From Flavobacteriaceae bacterium UBA6268 (GTDB taxonomy: Bacteria > Bacteroidota > Bacteroidia > Flavobacteriales > Flavobacteriaceae), in NCBI GenBank assembly GCA_002440705.1, contig DJVA01000012.1, positions 1-14,024 of the forward strand: a stretch of 14,024 nucleotides of DNA. Direction: 5' to 3'. The translations under genes and the position numbers were made by a program. Positions 7,406 to 13,980 of the stretch are shown here, in pieces. The notes beneath the pieces were generated by a model. That model had not been told where the DNA came from and did no database searches. It was given only the letters and a program-made list of their open reading frames with translations. Numbering within the stretch: the stretch's first letter is position 1; each line of letters opens with the position of its first letter.

Positions 7406-7873
7406 TTAGGGTTTCATCTCCCGTTTCTTTTCGGAAATGGATTTTACAAGGGTCTGTCCTTTGACTGAAAGGCTTTTGTCCTTTACTTTTGAAAGGGAAT
7501 TCACGTAGGCTTCGTTCACCAGTTCGGTTACGTAGGCTTTGGGAAAGCTCGCCTCGTTCTTTACCAAAAGATAGCGGTATTGGTTGCCCTTACCCAACAA
7601 CAACTTTTTGGGGTCTTTTAGTTCACTCCCCCAATAAAATCCAAAGTGAATGTTTTGGTTGGACCGCATGATGGCAATAGAACATACGGTATGGCTTACT
7701 TTTTCAGTGGGGCTCCAGCCAAAAGCTATCGCATTGTAGTTGTCATAGATCAGTTCGTTGGCCTCGGGGCAAAGGTCCCAGGCAAAATCGCGCAACCACC
7801 ACACCAATGCCACTCGATCCTTTTTGAAAGGTTCGAGGCATTTTTTAAGTTCTTTGGTGTCTTGTTTACCCAC
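7406..7873 (-). CDS. DUF1801 domain-containing protein
   Basis: A 155-residue cytoplasmic protein with the YdhG/DUF1801 look: 'ANELIYDNYNAIAFGWSPTE' near residues 38-57, then a 'CSIAIM...IHFGFYWG' strand pair and 'DPKKLLLGKGNQYRYL' at about 87-102. The family is widespread in Bacteroidota and has no established biochemical role. The frame begins with GTG at 7871-7873, 10 bp after the stop of the aldo/keto reductase gene; I see no better in-frame ATG before the conserved part. A lysine-rich C-terminal tail (about 130-155) extends past the domain. It is the second member of a tight minus-strand string. Confidence 0.8.
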   Translation of the reverse strand: MGKQDTKELKKCLEPFKKDRVALVWWLRDFAWDLCPEANELIYDNYNAIAFGWSPTEKVSHTVCSIAIMRSNQNIHFGFYWGSELKDPKKLLLGKGNQYRYLLVKNEASFPKAYVTELVNEAYVNSLSKVKDKSLSVKGQTLVKSISEKKREMKP

Positions 7874-7883
7874 TTGATTTTTT

Positions 7884-8840
7884 TCAATACCGATTGCCTA
7901 CCGTAGTTGAAGGCAGGTGGGCTTCCATGGTGGCTAGGTCATCGGCCGTTAAATCGACTTTCAGAGCCCCCAAGTTTTCCTCCAAGCGGTGAATCTTTCG
8001 GGTTCCGGGAATGGCCGTAATGCTATCGTTTCTACCCAAAATCCAGGCCAAGGCCACTTGGGCTTTGGTAATGCCCTTGCTTTGGGCAATTTGATCGACC
8101 ACCGCTACAAACTTCAGGTTTTGTTCCATGGCTTCCTCTGTAAAGCGCGGATTGTTCAATCTAAAATCGCCTTTTTCCAAATCGTCCCGGCTTTTTATGG
8201 CCCCGGTTAAAAAGCCCCTTCCCAACGGACTGTACGCCACGAACGTAATCCCCAATTCTTGGCAGGTGTCCAACAGGGCCTCCTCCGGTTCACGACTCCA
8301 CAACGAATATTCGGTTTGAAGTGCCGAAATGGGGTGTACGTGATGGGCACGGCGCAAGATTTCCGGACTTACTTCGGAAAGGCCCAAGTGCTTCACTTTT
8401 CCTTGCCGAACCAAATCGGCCATAGCGCCCACGGTTTCTTCGATGTCCACCTTGGGGTCCTGCCGGTGCATGTAATACAGATCGATGGCTTCTACACCCA
8501 AATTTCGCAAACTCTGTTCACAGGCCTGCTGAATGTATTCCGGACTTCCATTGAGCCCCAGGAATTCCCCATTGGGGCCACGCATCACGGCAAATTTGGT
8601 AGCCAGCACCACATCGTCCCAACGTCCTTTGAAGGCTTTTCCCAACAAGCGTTCGTTGGCGCCCCAGCCGTACATATCGGCCGTATCGAAAAAGTTGACG
8701 CCTAGGTCCAGGGCCTTGTGCAGGGTTTTGATGGATTCGTTTTCATCAAAAGAGCCGTAAAATTCCGACATGCCCATACAGCCCAGGCCCATCCTGTTGA
8801 TCTGTAGTGTGCTGTGTCCTAAAAAGGTATGTTGCTTCAT
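7884..8840 (-). CDS. aldo/keto reductase
   Basis: A 318-residue NADPH-dependent (alpha/beta)8-barrel oxidoreductase, probably cytoplasmic. The frame is open upstream to 8879, but ATG at 8838-8840 (MKQHTFLGHSTLQI) matches where the family starts. The catalytic tetrad is complete: Asp52 and Tyr57 in 'FFDTADMYG', Lys82 in 'LATKF', His125 in 'YYMHRQDP'. Other marks are 'MGLGCMGMSEFYG' near the start, 'LGLSEVS', 'TEYSLWSREPE' and the cofactor-binding 'AIPGTRKIHRLEEN' near the C-terminus. It is of the IolS/YajO-like group that reduces small aldehydes or ketones; the real substrate is unknown. It probably leads the string that includes DUF1801, HEAT-like and ALDC-like genes, with a membrane-protein gene 69 bp upstream. 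Confidence 0.93.
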   Translation of the reverse strand: MKQHTFLGHSTLQINRMGLGCMGMSEFYGSFDENESIKTLHKALDLGVNFFDTADMYGWGANERLLGKAFKGRWDDVVLATKFAVMRGPNGEFLGLNGSPEYIQQACEQSLRNLGVEAIDLYYMHRQDPKVDIEETVGAMADLVRQGKVKHLGLSEVSPEILRRAHHVHPISALQTEYSLWSREPEEALLDTCQELGITFVAYSPLGRGFLTGAIKSRDDLEKGDFRLNNPRFTEEAMEQNLKFVAVVDQIAQSKGITKAQVALAWILGRNDSITAIPGTRKIHRLEENLGALKVDLTADDLATMEAHLPSTTVGNRY

Positions 8841-8909
8841 TGGTAAAGGTATTTTAAAGAGCGAAAGGAAGGCAATCATCCTCGTGATAAACCAACCCCT
8901 GGACCTAAT

Positions 8910-9299
8910 TTATAGCGTTTTGTTTTTTGAAAATTTGACGATAATCCAAGCAGCCAAAAATGTTTCGAGCACACTCAAAGGTACGGCAAAATACAATATC
9001 TTAAAAGGTAAAACGCCCATATTGCCTGTTACGACCCACATCAAGACAAAACCTACAAACCACGAAAGCAAGGTGGTTGGCCCTAGTGCAAATTTTCTAC
9101 TGATAAAATAAATGGAAACGGCAAAGCATAGCGACCACATTCCCCATACGGCGCCGTTAACCGGTTCGGAGGGAAATACTAGTCCCATGACTTCGTAATG
9201 TTGGGACCAGTAGGATTTTAGAAAAAATTCATTTCGAACAAACTCTGATATACTGATCCAAACAGTGGCCATTAAAATGGATAGAATTGTTTTTTTCAT
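8910..9299 (-). CDS. small integral membrane protein, four predicted helices
   Basis: A 129-residue protein starting at ATG 9297-9299 (MKKTILSILMATVWISI). Hydrophobic stretches lie at about 4-20, 46-66, 73-93 and 99-123, with charged or Gly/Pro turns between. The first could be read as an uncleaved signal anchor. An 'EFVRNEFFLKSYW' loop follows helix 1. I do not recognise a family with confidence; it resembles short DUF-type membrane proteins of Flavobacteriia. The 69-bp gap before the aldo/keto reductase gene leaves room for a separate promoter, so co-transcription is uncertain. Confidence 0.7.
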   Translation of the reverse strand: MKKTILSILMATVWISISEFVRNEFFLKSYWSQHYEVMGLVFPSEPVNGAVWGMWSLCFAVSIYFISRKFALGPTTLLSWFVGFVLMWVVTGNMGVLPFKILYFAVPLSVLETFLAAWIIVKFSKNKTL

Positions 9300-9645
9300 A
9301 GGGGTTTAATGTTGGTTATGATGTAGGAGGGTATTTCAACCATGGTGAAGATACACAATTTTTGATAGGGCATTTGTACTATGCAAACATCCTTCAACAA
9401 TTGAAATAATCTTTTAAACTGCCACATTTTTCTGGTAAATCCAACTTTCCAGCCGTAACGCCCCACACTACAAATGGTGCAACAGGTTGGATACTTTTGG
9501 CAGGGTGCTCGTTCCCATCAACACATTCAACCCCAATTTTGGCCGTTTCATTGGGCATTGGGCGGTAGGGTCAGTTTAAAGTTATGGTTTTTCTGTTGCC
9601 AAAATACGACGCTTGGGGATAGGTCTTGTTCTGCTTTTGTTGTTT
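9300..9645. other. gene-free region at the edge of the accessory block
   Basis: This stretch of 346 bp contains no supported gene. From about 9525 to 9634 it holds the first copy of the inverted repeat described separately. The part 9300-9524 would be the leader of the membrane-protein gene. It holds stop-interrupted frames on both strands and no strong hairpin, and could include decayed coding sequence, though I cannot show that. Confidence 0.45.
9525..9634 (-). repeat. attC-like inverted repeat R1
   Basis: A stem is formed by CCCCAATTTTGGC at 9531-9543 with GCCAAAAT at 9598-9605 and TTGGGG at 9613-9618; the 3' side has an extra 7-nt bulge. The 57-bp stretch 9574-9630 matches 11484-11540 of repeat R2 at 51 positions by my count. 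Read along the genes (minus strand) it begins GCAGAAC, then AAGACCTATCCCC, resembling the R''-box start of attC sites (RYYYAAC). It lies immediately downstream of the DUF6090 gene. The left boundary is uncertain. Confidence 0.6.
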
Positions 9646-10398
9646 TTATTTGGTATCAGGCTTTTTAGTAAGTCCGGTTACCATTTGATTTAGAAGTACC
9701 GAATACAGTATGTTGATTTCTTCATAAGTATCAATTCCGTTGTAAATGAAATTTTCAAGCAATACTCTTTTTTCATCAGCATTCATTAAAGATTTAAGGT
9801 ATTCGCACCTTTCCATATCACTATACTGCGAATTGGGGTCGAAGTAGGCCCGCGAAATAGTGCCATCGAACGCAATCTTGTTTTTAAACTCCCGAAAATC
9901 GGTTACGTAGATCCTAATAATGCTGCTAAAGTGGTTGGATAATTGGTAATAGGTGGCAATTTGGGATTTAACCTCTTGATTATTGATCTCACTAAAAATG
10001 CCCGAATTGACCATTTCATCGTAAATGGCCCTGTTCGCAATGTTGGTCCTAATATTACTGTGGTTGGAAAATTTGATTATAAATTCTTCGCAATTAGCAT
10101 CGTTCATGGGTTTGTTCATCAACTGAAGTAATTGTTCCGCTTCATTAATTTGCTTTTTACTGTAATCAATGAGCCCTTGCATCGATAGGCTGTCCCGATA
10201 AATAGATTCTTTAAGCAAATTCAGCTTCAAATCGACACTTTTGGCCAAAGCATTTTGTTGATTGGAATTATTGAGGCTAATAGCAATCAAAATCCCAATA
10301 ACGACTAGTACAATTTCCCCAATAGCGTAAATCAAGTACTTACTCAATTTATTACCTGCCAGCATTTTTTGGCGGATTTTTCTAAAGAATTTTATCAT
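9646..10398 (-). CDS. DUF6090 family membrane-anchored protein
   Basis: A 250-residue protein of a family very common in Flavobacteriia. It starts with the typical basic segment 'MIKFFRKIRQKMLAGNK', followed by one transmembrane helix in 'YAIGEIVLVVIGILIAISLNN' (about residues 24-44, quoted in part). The rest, about 45-250, is a helical, hydrophilic domain outside the membrane rich in Asn, Ile and Glu. The usual 'VNNWNE' after the helix is here 'LNNSNQ'. Function is unknown. The gene lies 165 bp downstream of the ankyrin-like gene on the same strand, with no boundary repeat between them, so the two may form one module. Repeat R1 follows the stop codon closely. Confidence 0.82.
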   Translation of the reverse strand: MIKFFRKIRQKMLAGNKLSKYLIYAIGEIVLVVIGILIAISLNNSNQQNALAKSVDLKLNLLKESIYRDSLSMQGLIDYSKKQINEAEQLLQLMNKPMNDANCEEFIIKFSNHSNIRTNIANRAIYDEMVNSGIFSEINNQEVKSQIATYYQLSNHFSSIIRIYVTDFREFKNKIAFDGTISRAYFDPNSQYSDMERCEYLKSLMNADEKRVLLENFIYNGIDTYEEINILYSVLLNQMVTGLTKKPDTK

Positions 10399-10563
10399 CA
10401 GAGGTTGGTTTCCCTAAAGATATGATTTTAATTGATTGCCGTTCCAAAATAGAGAAGCACCCCGGTCATGACTATGATTTCGTTGTGGAATCATCCACAG
10501 GATTATTCCGCTTGGAAATCAGCCATTGATTGACACTTTTACTTCGGTGTGGCACGTTATTTT

Positions 10564-11430
10564 TCAAGAATCTTTCGCTGCGATGATGGTAACATCCGGG
10601 TCGGAAAGTTTAAGGCTTTTCACCACCCCCTCTTGAATGTCAAAAGTTATGATCACGGAAGGAGCTCCGTTGTAAGTAAATCTATTTTCGCCTATTTTAT
10701 ACAATGCACCTCCAAATCCTCCGATGGGGCCCAGGGAAAGCAATTTTCGCATATTGATATCAATGGTGAACCCTTCATTTTCACCATCACCATATTTGTA
10801 ATTCCCCAGGTATTTTTTTTGTTCTTCCGGACTTACCGGTATATATTTTTCACCCCCAGCGTTCCCTAAAGAGGTTAAATAGTCTATGGTTTTATCCAAG
10901 TTTTCAATCTCAGTATGGGTCATCGTATCTTTCATTCGTCTTCCTGCATGGGCGTGGTCCAATAGACTAATTCCGTGAGGCCCTGTAACTTCTTGGATTC
11001 CTTCAGATGACTCTACCATTGCTTTAATGACCTGAAAATGTCCCAACATTGCAAAAGTGAAAACCGTGGGCCGTGCGCCTTTGCTCATAAGATACAATGC
11101 TATGTCTCTTCGCCCTACGTGCGATGCAGCACCAATGGCCGATTCAAAATCACCAAACCGCCACTCCCAAACAGATCTGGAAAGCTCGGGGCGTTTGTCG
11201 ACAAGTTCTTTTACGCGGTCCAAATCAAAGTGGGATTTGCCCACGACCTCTGCTATGATTTCGGGTGGAATATTCGGAAAATGCTCGGGCACGGTATTGT
11301 TTTCAGTCAATTTTAAAAATCGATTGGCACCCTTATTTGCAAATGAAAAATTAGGGATGGCTAAACCTAATACTGCCAAGGAACCCATCTTTAGCGAGGC
11401 CCTTCTATTAATGGCATGAACTTTTTTCAT
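10564..11430 (-). CDS. exported ankyrin-repeat-like protein with C-terminal DUF3471-like domain
   Basis: The frame opens at GTG 11454, but ATG 11428-11430 (MKKVHAINRRASLKMG) is the natural start and gives 288 residues. The N-terminus has NRRASLKMG followed by a hydrophobic stretch, a plausible though imperfect Tat signal. Residues about 75-165 look like two or three ankyrin units ('FESAIGAASHVGRRDIALYL', 'HFQVIKAMVESSEG', 'GISLLDHAHAG'). After a linker, 'SPEEQKKYLGNYKYG' opens a beta-rich domain of DUF3471 type that runs to the end. Both parts suggest protein or ligand binding outside the cytoplasm. The left arm of repeat R2 lies just upstream of the start. Confidence 0.72.
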   Translation of the reverse strand: MKKVHAINRRASLKMGSLAVLGLAIPNFSFANKGANRFLKLTENNTVPEHFPNIPPEIIAEVVGKSHFDLDRVKELVDKRPELSRSVWEWRFGDFESAIGAASHVGRRDIALYLMSKGARPTVFTFAMLGHFQVIKAMVESSEGIQEVTGPHGISLLDHAHAGRRMKDTMTHTEIENLDKTIDYLTSLGNAGGEKYIPVSPEEQKKYLGNYKYGDGENEGFTIDINMRKLLSLGPIGGFGGALYKIGENRFTYNGAPSVIITFDIQEGVVKSLKLSDPDVTIIAAKDS

Positions 11431-11444
11431 TGGATTTTGGTTTT

Positions 11445-11544
11445 GATAAGCCACCGTGGTTTTGGCGGAGAGTTTTATGGTTTGTTTAAAGTTACGGTTT
11501 TTCTGTTGCCAAAATGCGCAGCTTGGGGATAGGCGTTGTTGTGC
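11445..11544 (-). repeat. attC-like inverted repeat R2
   Basis: TTTTGGC at 11460-11466 pairs with GCCAAAA at 11508-11514, with further weak pairing outward. The right half (11484-11540) is nearly the same as R1, and most of the repeat aligns with R3 (shared GCCGTGGTTTTG, AAAGTTAC, CCAAAATGCGC, GGGATAGGCGTTGTT). Read along the genes it begins GCACAAC at 11538-11544, directly after the stop of the gene at 11549, then AACGCCTATCCCC. Its left arm is shorter than that of R3: the AACGGCC...TATCCCAAG part is missing, as if lost or replaced next to the ankyrin gene. Confidence 0.68.
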
Positions 11545-11548
11545 CTAG

Positions 11549-12169
11549 TTATTTTTCCCATATCCCAAATTCAGTGCGGATTGTGTTTAAAATTTCACAC
11601 ATATAGATCAGTTCATCAATTTCAGGATAATGTTTTAAGTAGGCATCTGGATTTGAATATTCAAATTCGTTTGTTCTATTCCAACCCTTTACCTGTATTA
11701 TATATCCTTCTCCATCAAGAATTCCAATCTGTTTGTCCATTAACTCATATTCCTCTATTTCTTTTCCTTGACTAACCCTTTTTACTTTTTTTACACTTCC
11801 ACGAGTAACTAATTTCCATTGTATTTGGTTCAAGTTTGGCAAGTCCAAAATATGACTCCGAATAAAGTTTTGAAAAACAAATTCCATATCATTTTCTGAT
11901 TTTAGTGATCGCTTTTCCGTCCGCAATTCCGCTTGTCCTTCAACCTTAGCATAATGCTCATAAAATTCCGCTCTCCACTTCTCTGAATTGTCTTTAAACA
12001 TTCTAAAAAGCGAGGAATAATTAGTTATTCCGCCACCTTGATAAACTCGGACTTCTGTTTCGTAAGTCAGTGAATCAGATAACTTCAAATCAGAATTAAT
12101 TTCAGTTATATTTTGTGCTGAAACTCCAATTGAAAATAGAACTATTACTAAAATCTGGATGTTCTTCAT
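11549..12169 (-). CDS. predicted secreted/periplasmic protein of unknown function (cassette gene)
   Basis: The frame extends to 12181, but the first four codons lie inside repeat R3; ATG 12167-12169 (MKNIQILVIVLFSIGVSAQ) gives a clean signal peptide and a 206-residue protein. The mature part is mixed alpha/beta: 'YETEVRVYQGGGITNYSSLFRMF' (quoted in part), a 'WRAEFYEHYAKVEGQAELRTEKR' region and a C-terminal 'YPEIDELIYMCEILNTI' helix. I do not recognise a family. Base composition is visibly more AT-rich than the molybdenum operon. It is a single gene between R2 and R3, in the same orientation as its neighbours. Confidence 0.75.
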   Translation of the reverse strand: MKNIQILVIVLFSIGVSAQNITEINSDLKLSDSLTYETEVRVYQGGGITNYSSLFRMFKDNSEKWRAEFYEHYAKVEGQAELRTEKRSLKSENDMEFVFQNFIRSHILDLPNLNQIQWKLVTRGSVKKVKRVSQGKEIEEYELMDKQIGILDGEGYIIQVKGWNRTNEFEYSNPDAYLKHYPEIDELIYMCEILNTIRTEFGIWEK

Positions 12170-12175
12170 AATTAT

Positions 12176-12299
12176 GCACAACGGCCCTGGTTATCCCAAG
12201 ACTAAGGCGCCGTGGTTTTGTCGGAGGGTTTTTAAGTTTTAATAAAGTTACTATTTTTCTTTCACCAAAATGCGCCCTTTGGGATAGGCGTTGTTCCCA
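12176..12299 (-). repeat. attC-like inverted repeat R3 (best-preserved copy)
   Basis: The repeat folds as a long interrupted hairpin. Pairs are CAACG 12179-12183 with CGTTG 12289-12293, TATCCCAA 12192-12199 with TTGGGATA 12279-12286, GGCGC 12206-12210 with GCGCC 12272-12276, and TTTTG 12216-12220 with CAAAA 12266-12270, around a 45-nt loop. The unpaired bases between stems are mostly on one strand (8, 6 and 5 nt against 2, 2 and 1), like the extrahelical bases that set strand choice in integron attC sites. Along the genes it runs from TGGGAAC + AACGCC to GGCC + GTTGTGC. Confidence 0.72.
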
Positions 12300-12308
12300 A
12301 ACGGTTTT

Positions 12309-12902
12309 TTATAATCCAATGTCTCTAATATTCCAATAATCAATTTTTCCTTTTTTCTCTGTTTGATAAAAAATGGCAAAATCAGCTCCAACTGCCCAAT
12401 CAGTATCAGGCACGTCAATGTCCGCTTTAAAATAAAGTCGGTTTGAGCGAATAAAATCATATTCCACACTTCTCAACACTGAATATTTTAAAAAATCTCC
12501 GTCAAGACTATCTTTAAAAGTCGCTTTTTTGACTTGAGATTTAAGAATAACATCATTGCCTTTTTTTAATATTATTTCAGTTACGTTATCGTGATATATG
12601 TCTTTATAAATTATTGGTTTGTTTAAGTCGTTGATTCGCACAATTGAGCTGTCATTCAACGAGTATGTTTTTAATTCAAGTTGGTGAATTTCATTTCCGA
12701 TTTGCACTTCTTGATATTTTCGAATGGTATCGAAGTCAGTTTGCCAATAAACAACGGTTGTGTCCAATTTTTTCTGTTCCGGTTTCAGTTCTGTTTTTAA
12801 TTCCGTTTCTGGTTTAAATTCAGATTGCGTTTTTTCAGACTTTTTTCGGTCGCAACTTGATAAAATTGAAAGTGCTAATATTAAAATCAGAAGTTGTTTC
12901 AT
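12309..12902 (-). CDS. predicted lipoprotein of unknown function (cassette gene)
   Basis: The frame extends upstream to 12938 into repeat R4, but ATG 12900-12902 (MKQLLILILALSILSSC) fits a lipoprotein signal with lipobox LSSC at Cys17; the protein has 197 residues. After a Lys/Glu-rich spacer (about 18-45) comes a beta-rich domain: 'TTVVYWQTDFDTIRKYQEV', 'YHDNVTEIILKKGND', 'SVEYDFIRSNRLYFKADIDV', and 'DTDWAVGADFAIFY' before a short C-terminus. It is reminiscent of small Bacteroidota lipoproteins of the DUF4738 kind, but I cannot assign it. It is the only gene between R3 and R4 and is AT-rich. Confidence 0.75.
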   Translation of the reverse strand: MKQLLILILALSILSSCDRKKSEKTQSEFKPETELKTELKPEQKKLDTTVVYWQTDFDTIRKYQEVQIGNEIHQLELKTYSLNDSSIVRINDLNKPIIYKDIYHDNVTEIILKKGNDVILKSQVKKATFKDSLDGDFLKYSVLRSVEYDFIRSNRLYFKADIDVPDTDWAVGADFAIFYQTEKKGKIDYWNIRDIGL

Positions 12903-12921
12903 TGTTCGGATTTCAACTGTT

Positions 12922-13065
12922 TGGTAACGGCCTCGCATAACCGCAGTTGCGTTTTACAATTTACGTTATTTTCAGTTAGGGGAGTGTTTCTTTGCTAGTT
13001 CAATTGTCCGCCGACACGAGCGAAGCGAACTGGCGCCAGCAAATTGCGGTTATACATTGTTGGCT
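12922..13065 (-). repeat. attC-like inverted repeat R4 (different sequence class, same layout)
   Basis: GGTAACGGCC at 12923-12932 pairs over 10 bp (two G-U) with GGCTGTTGCC at 13062-13071, ATAACCGCA at 12937-12945 pairs perfectly with TGCGGTTAT at 13045-13053, and TTGC at 12947-12950 with GCAA at 13039-13042. The 88-nt loop contains CGAGCGAAGCGAAC and the palindrome CTGGCGCCAG (13030-13039). Along the genes it starts AGCCAAC + AATG and ends GGCC + GTTACCA. Intervening bulges are unequal (4 against 8 nt). Sequences of this type are, to my recollection, common between genes in Flavobacteriia. Confidence 0.7.
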
Positions 13066-13071
13066 GTTGCC

Positions 13072-13437
13072 TTTTTTTATTAAATTTATAAACTGCTCTG
13101 TAAAATTAAAAATTTTATAATCTAGGTTGTTTAGACTTTTTAAGTTCATTGCAGTTTCACACAATTATAGTTGTTATTCTGTCAGAAATTTTTTTTAATC
13201 AATTTAAATCTAAAAGTATGAAAGAATTAATATACAAAGTAAGTGTTCATTTAGGAATTTCGTTTTTACTAACAGTTGTTGAATGTTACTTACCACTCGT
13301 TGATTGGCAGACCATCACTACCGACAGATTCTAAACGACAAGTGATTGTGTGTAACTCTCTAAAATAATCAGCTAATAGGGTGGCAGGGTTCGATTCCCT
13401 GGTCTGTCACTAAAAACCGCGAGTAATCGCGGTTTTT
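13072..13437. other. non-coding part of the HEPN cassette
   Basis: These 366 bp lie between R4 and the HEPN gene stop. 13072-13217 is very AT-rich with no feature I can name. An ATG frame at 13218-13334 would encode a 38-residue peptide (MKELIYKVSVHLGISFLL...), possibly the stub of a membrane protein or chance. From 13306 a tRNA-like sequence and then a terminator occupy the rest; both are listed separately. Confidence 0.4.
13306..13409 (+). ncRNA. tRNA-like sequence: canonical T-arm and acceptor strand, aberrant 5' part
   Basis: The 3' part is a textbook tRNA end: T-stem CAGGG 13385-13389, T-loop TTCGATT, CCCTG 13397-13401, acceptor strand GTCTGTC 13402-13408, discriminator A13409. The 5' part is not a normal tRNA: there is no D-arm or standard anticodon loop at the right distance. 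A 104-nt cloverleaf-like fold is possible with GGCAGAC 13306-13312 as acceptor partner, hairpin ATCACT 13314-13319/AGTGAT 13341-13346, hairpin ACTCT 13355-13359/AGGGT 13378-13382, then the T-arm. GACAGAT at 13323-13329 is a competing acceptor partner. It may be a decayed tRNA, an att remnant, or an RNA that mimics tRNA. Confidence 0.45.
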
Positions 13438-13439
13438 TT
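13412..13439. terminator. Rho-independent terminator, probably bidirectional
   Basis: AAACCGCGA at 13414-13422 pairs perfectly with TCGCGGTTT at 13427-13435 around a GTAA loop. Seven T residues (13433-13439) follow on the plus strand, and five A (13412-13416) give a U-tract on the minus strand. It directly follows the tRNA-like sequence and touches the HEPN gene stop codon (13438-13440), so it can end both convergent transcripts. Confidence 0.85.
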
Positions 13440-13965
13440 ATTTTTTCGTTGACATTTCTTCTATTTTTTTAAGTAGAATGGGTTGCATTTTTTCTAATAA
13501 TTCGGTTTTGACTTCTTTTTCAATTTTCTCCTTGACTTTATCAATTAAATCGATTGTCTTTTTTAGAATGTCATCAGCTAATTCAACTGTTGCTTTTTTT
13601 AATTGTTCCTCTTTTGTCAGTGTAGTTTCTTGCGGATAATTATCTAAAATAAACTTTTCTTTTCCTTTTAAAAAAGCATAACAAGATTCATAAGAATCAG
13701 CAGCAAGATTATGCATAAATTGATTTCTTATTTCCATAAATGTTAGAAACTTATTTCTTTCATTAGAGTCAAGAGCTCCGATATCAATTAGAAGATTAAT
13801 TTTTTGATTAAATGATAGACTAATATTCGTGTTCCCAAAAGATTTTGTGTCACGATAATCCTTAATTCCTAGCAGACCAGACAAAAAAATAGAACTGAAA
13901 TTTTCAAGTAAAAGAGCAAACGTTAATATTTCTTGTCTTTCATTTAATCCAATGTTCCATTTCAT
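13438..13965 (-). CDS. HEPN-like domain protein with R-x4-H motif (cassette gene)
   Basis: A 175-residue soluble protein starting at ATG 13963-13965. Residues 1-105 are helical and contain EIRNQFMHN with Arg80 and His85, the R-x4-H motif with a polar residue after Arg that marks HEPN-type domains; the upstream helices ('ERQEILTFALLLENFSSIFL', 'LSFNQKINLLIDIGAL') fit the MltR/DUF4145-like branch. HEPN domains are often metal-independent RNases in toxin-antitoxin or defence systems, though the MltR branch may be non-catalytic. Residues 110-175 are a Lys/Glu-rich likely coiled coil. There is no signal peptide, unlike the other cassette genes. It faces a tRNA-like RNA across a shared terminator, lies between R4 and R5, and is strongly AT-rich. 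Confidence 0.65.
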   Translation of the reverse strand: MKWNIGLNERQEILTFALLLENFSSIFLSGLLGIKDYRDTKSFGNTNISLSFNQKINLLIDIGALDSNERNKFLTFMEIRNQFMHNLAADSYESCYAFLKGKEKFILDNYPQETTLTKEEQLKKATVELADDILKKTIDLIDKVKEKIEKEVKTELLEKMQPILLKKIEEMSTKK

Positions 13966-13980
13966 AATGTTATGTTTCTA

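Noticed and set aside
7021..7468. Two plus-strand frames opposite the HEAT-like and DUF1801 genes
   Set aside because: They are shadows of tightly packed minus-strand genes; no leader, no domain.
8259..8705. 148-codon plus-strand frame opposite the aldo/keto reductase
   Set aside because: The minus strand carries a complete aldo/keto reductase with all catalytic residues; this is the antisense frame.
13218..13334. 38-residue peptide MKELIYKVSVHLG... as a gene
   Set aside because: It is too short, without a convincing leader, and its 3' end runs into the tRNA-like sequence. I mention it only as a possible stub in the non-coding region entry.
13306..13412. tmRNA or a normal functional tRNA gene
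   Set aside because: The T-arm is canonical, but there is no D-arm, no standard anticodon loop at the right distance and no tmRNA 5' signature (GGGG..GATTCTGGATTCGACA type), so only a tRNA-like call is made.
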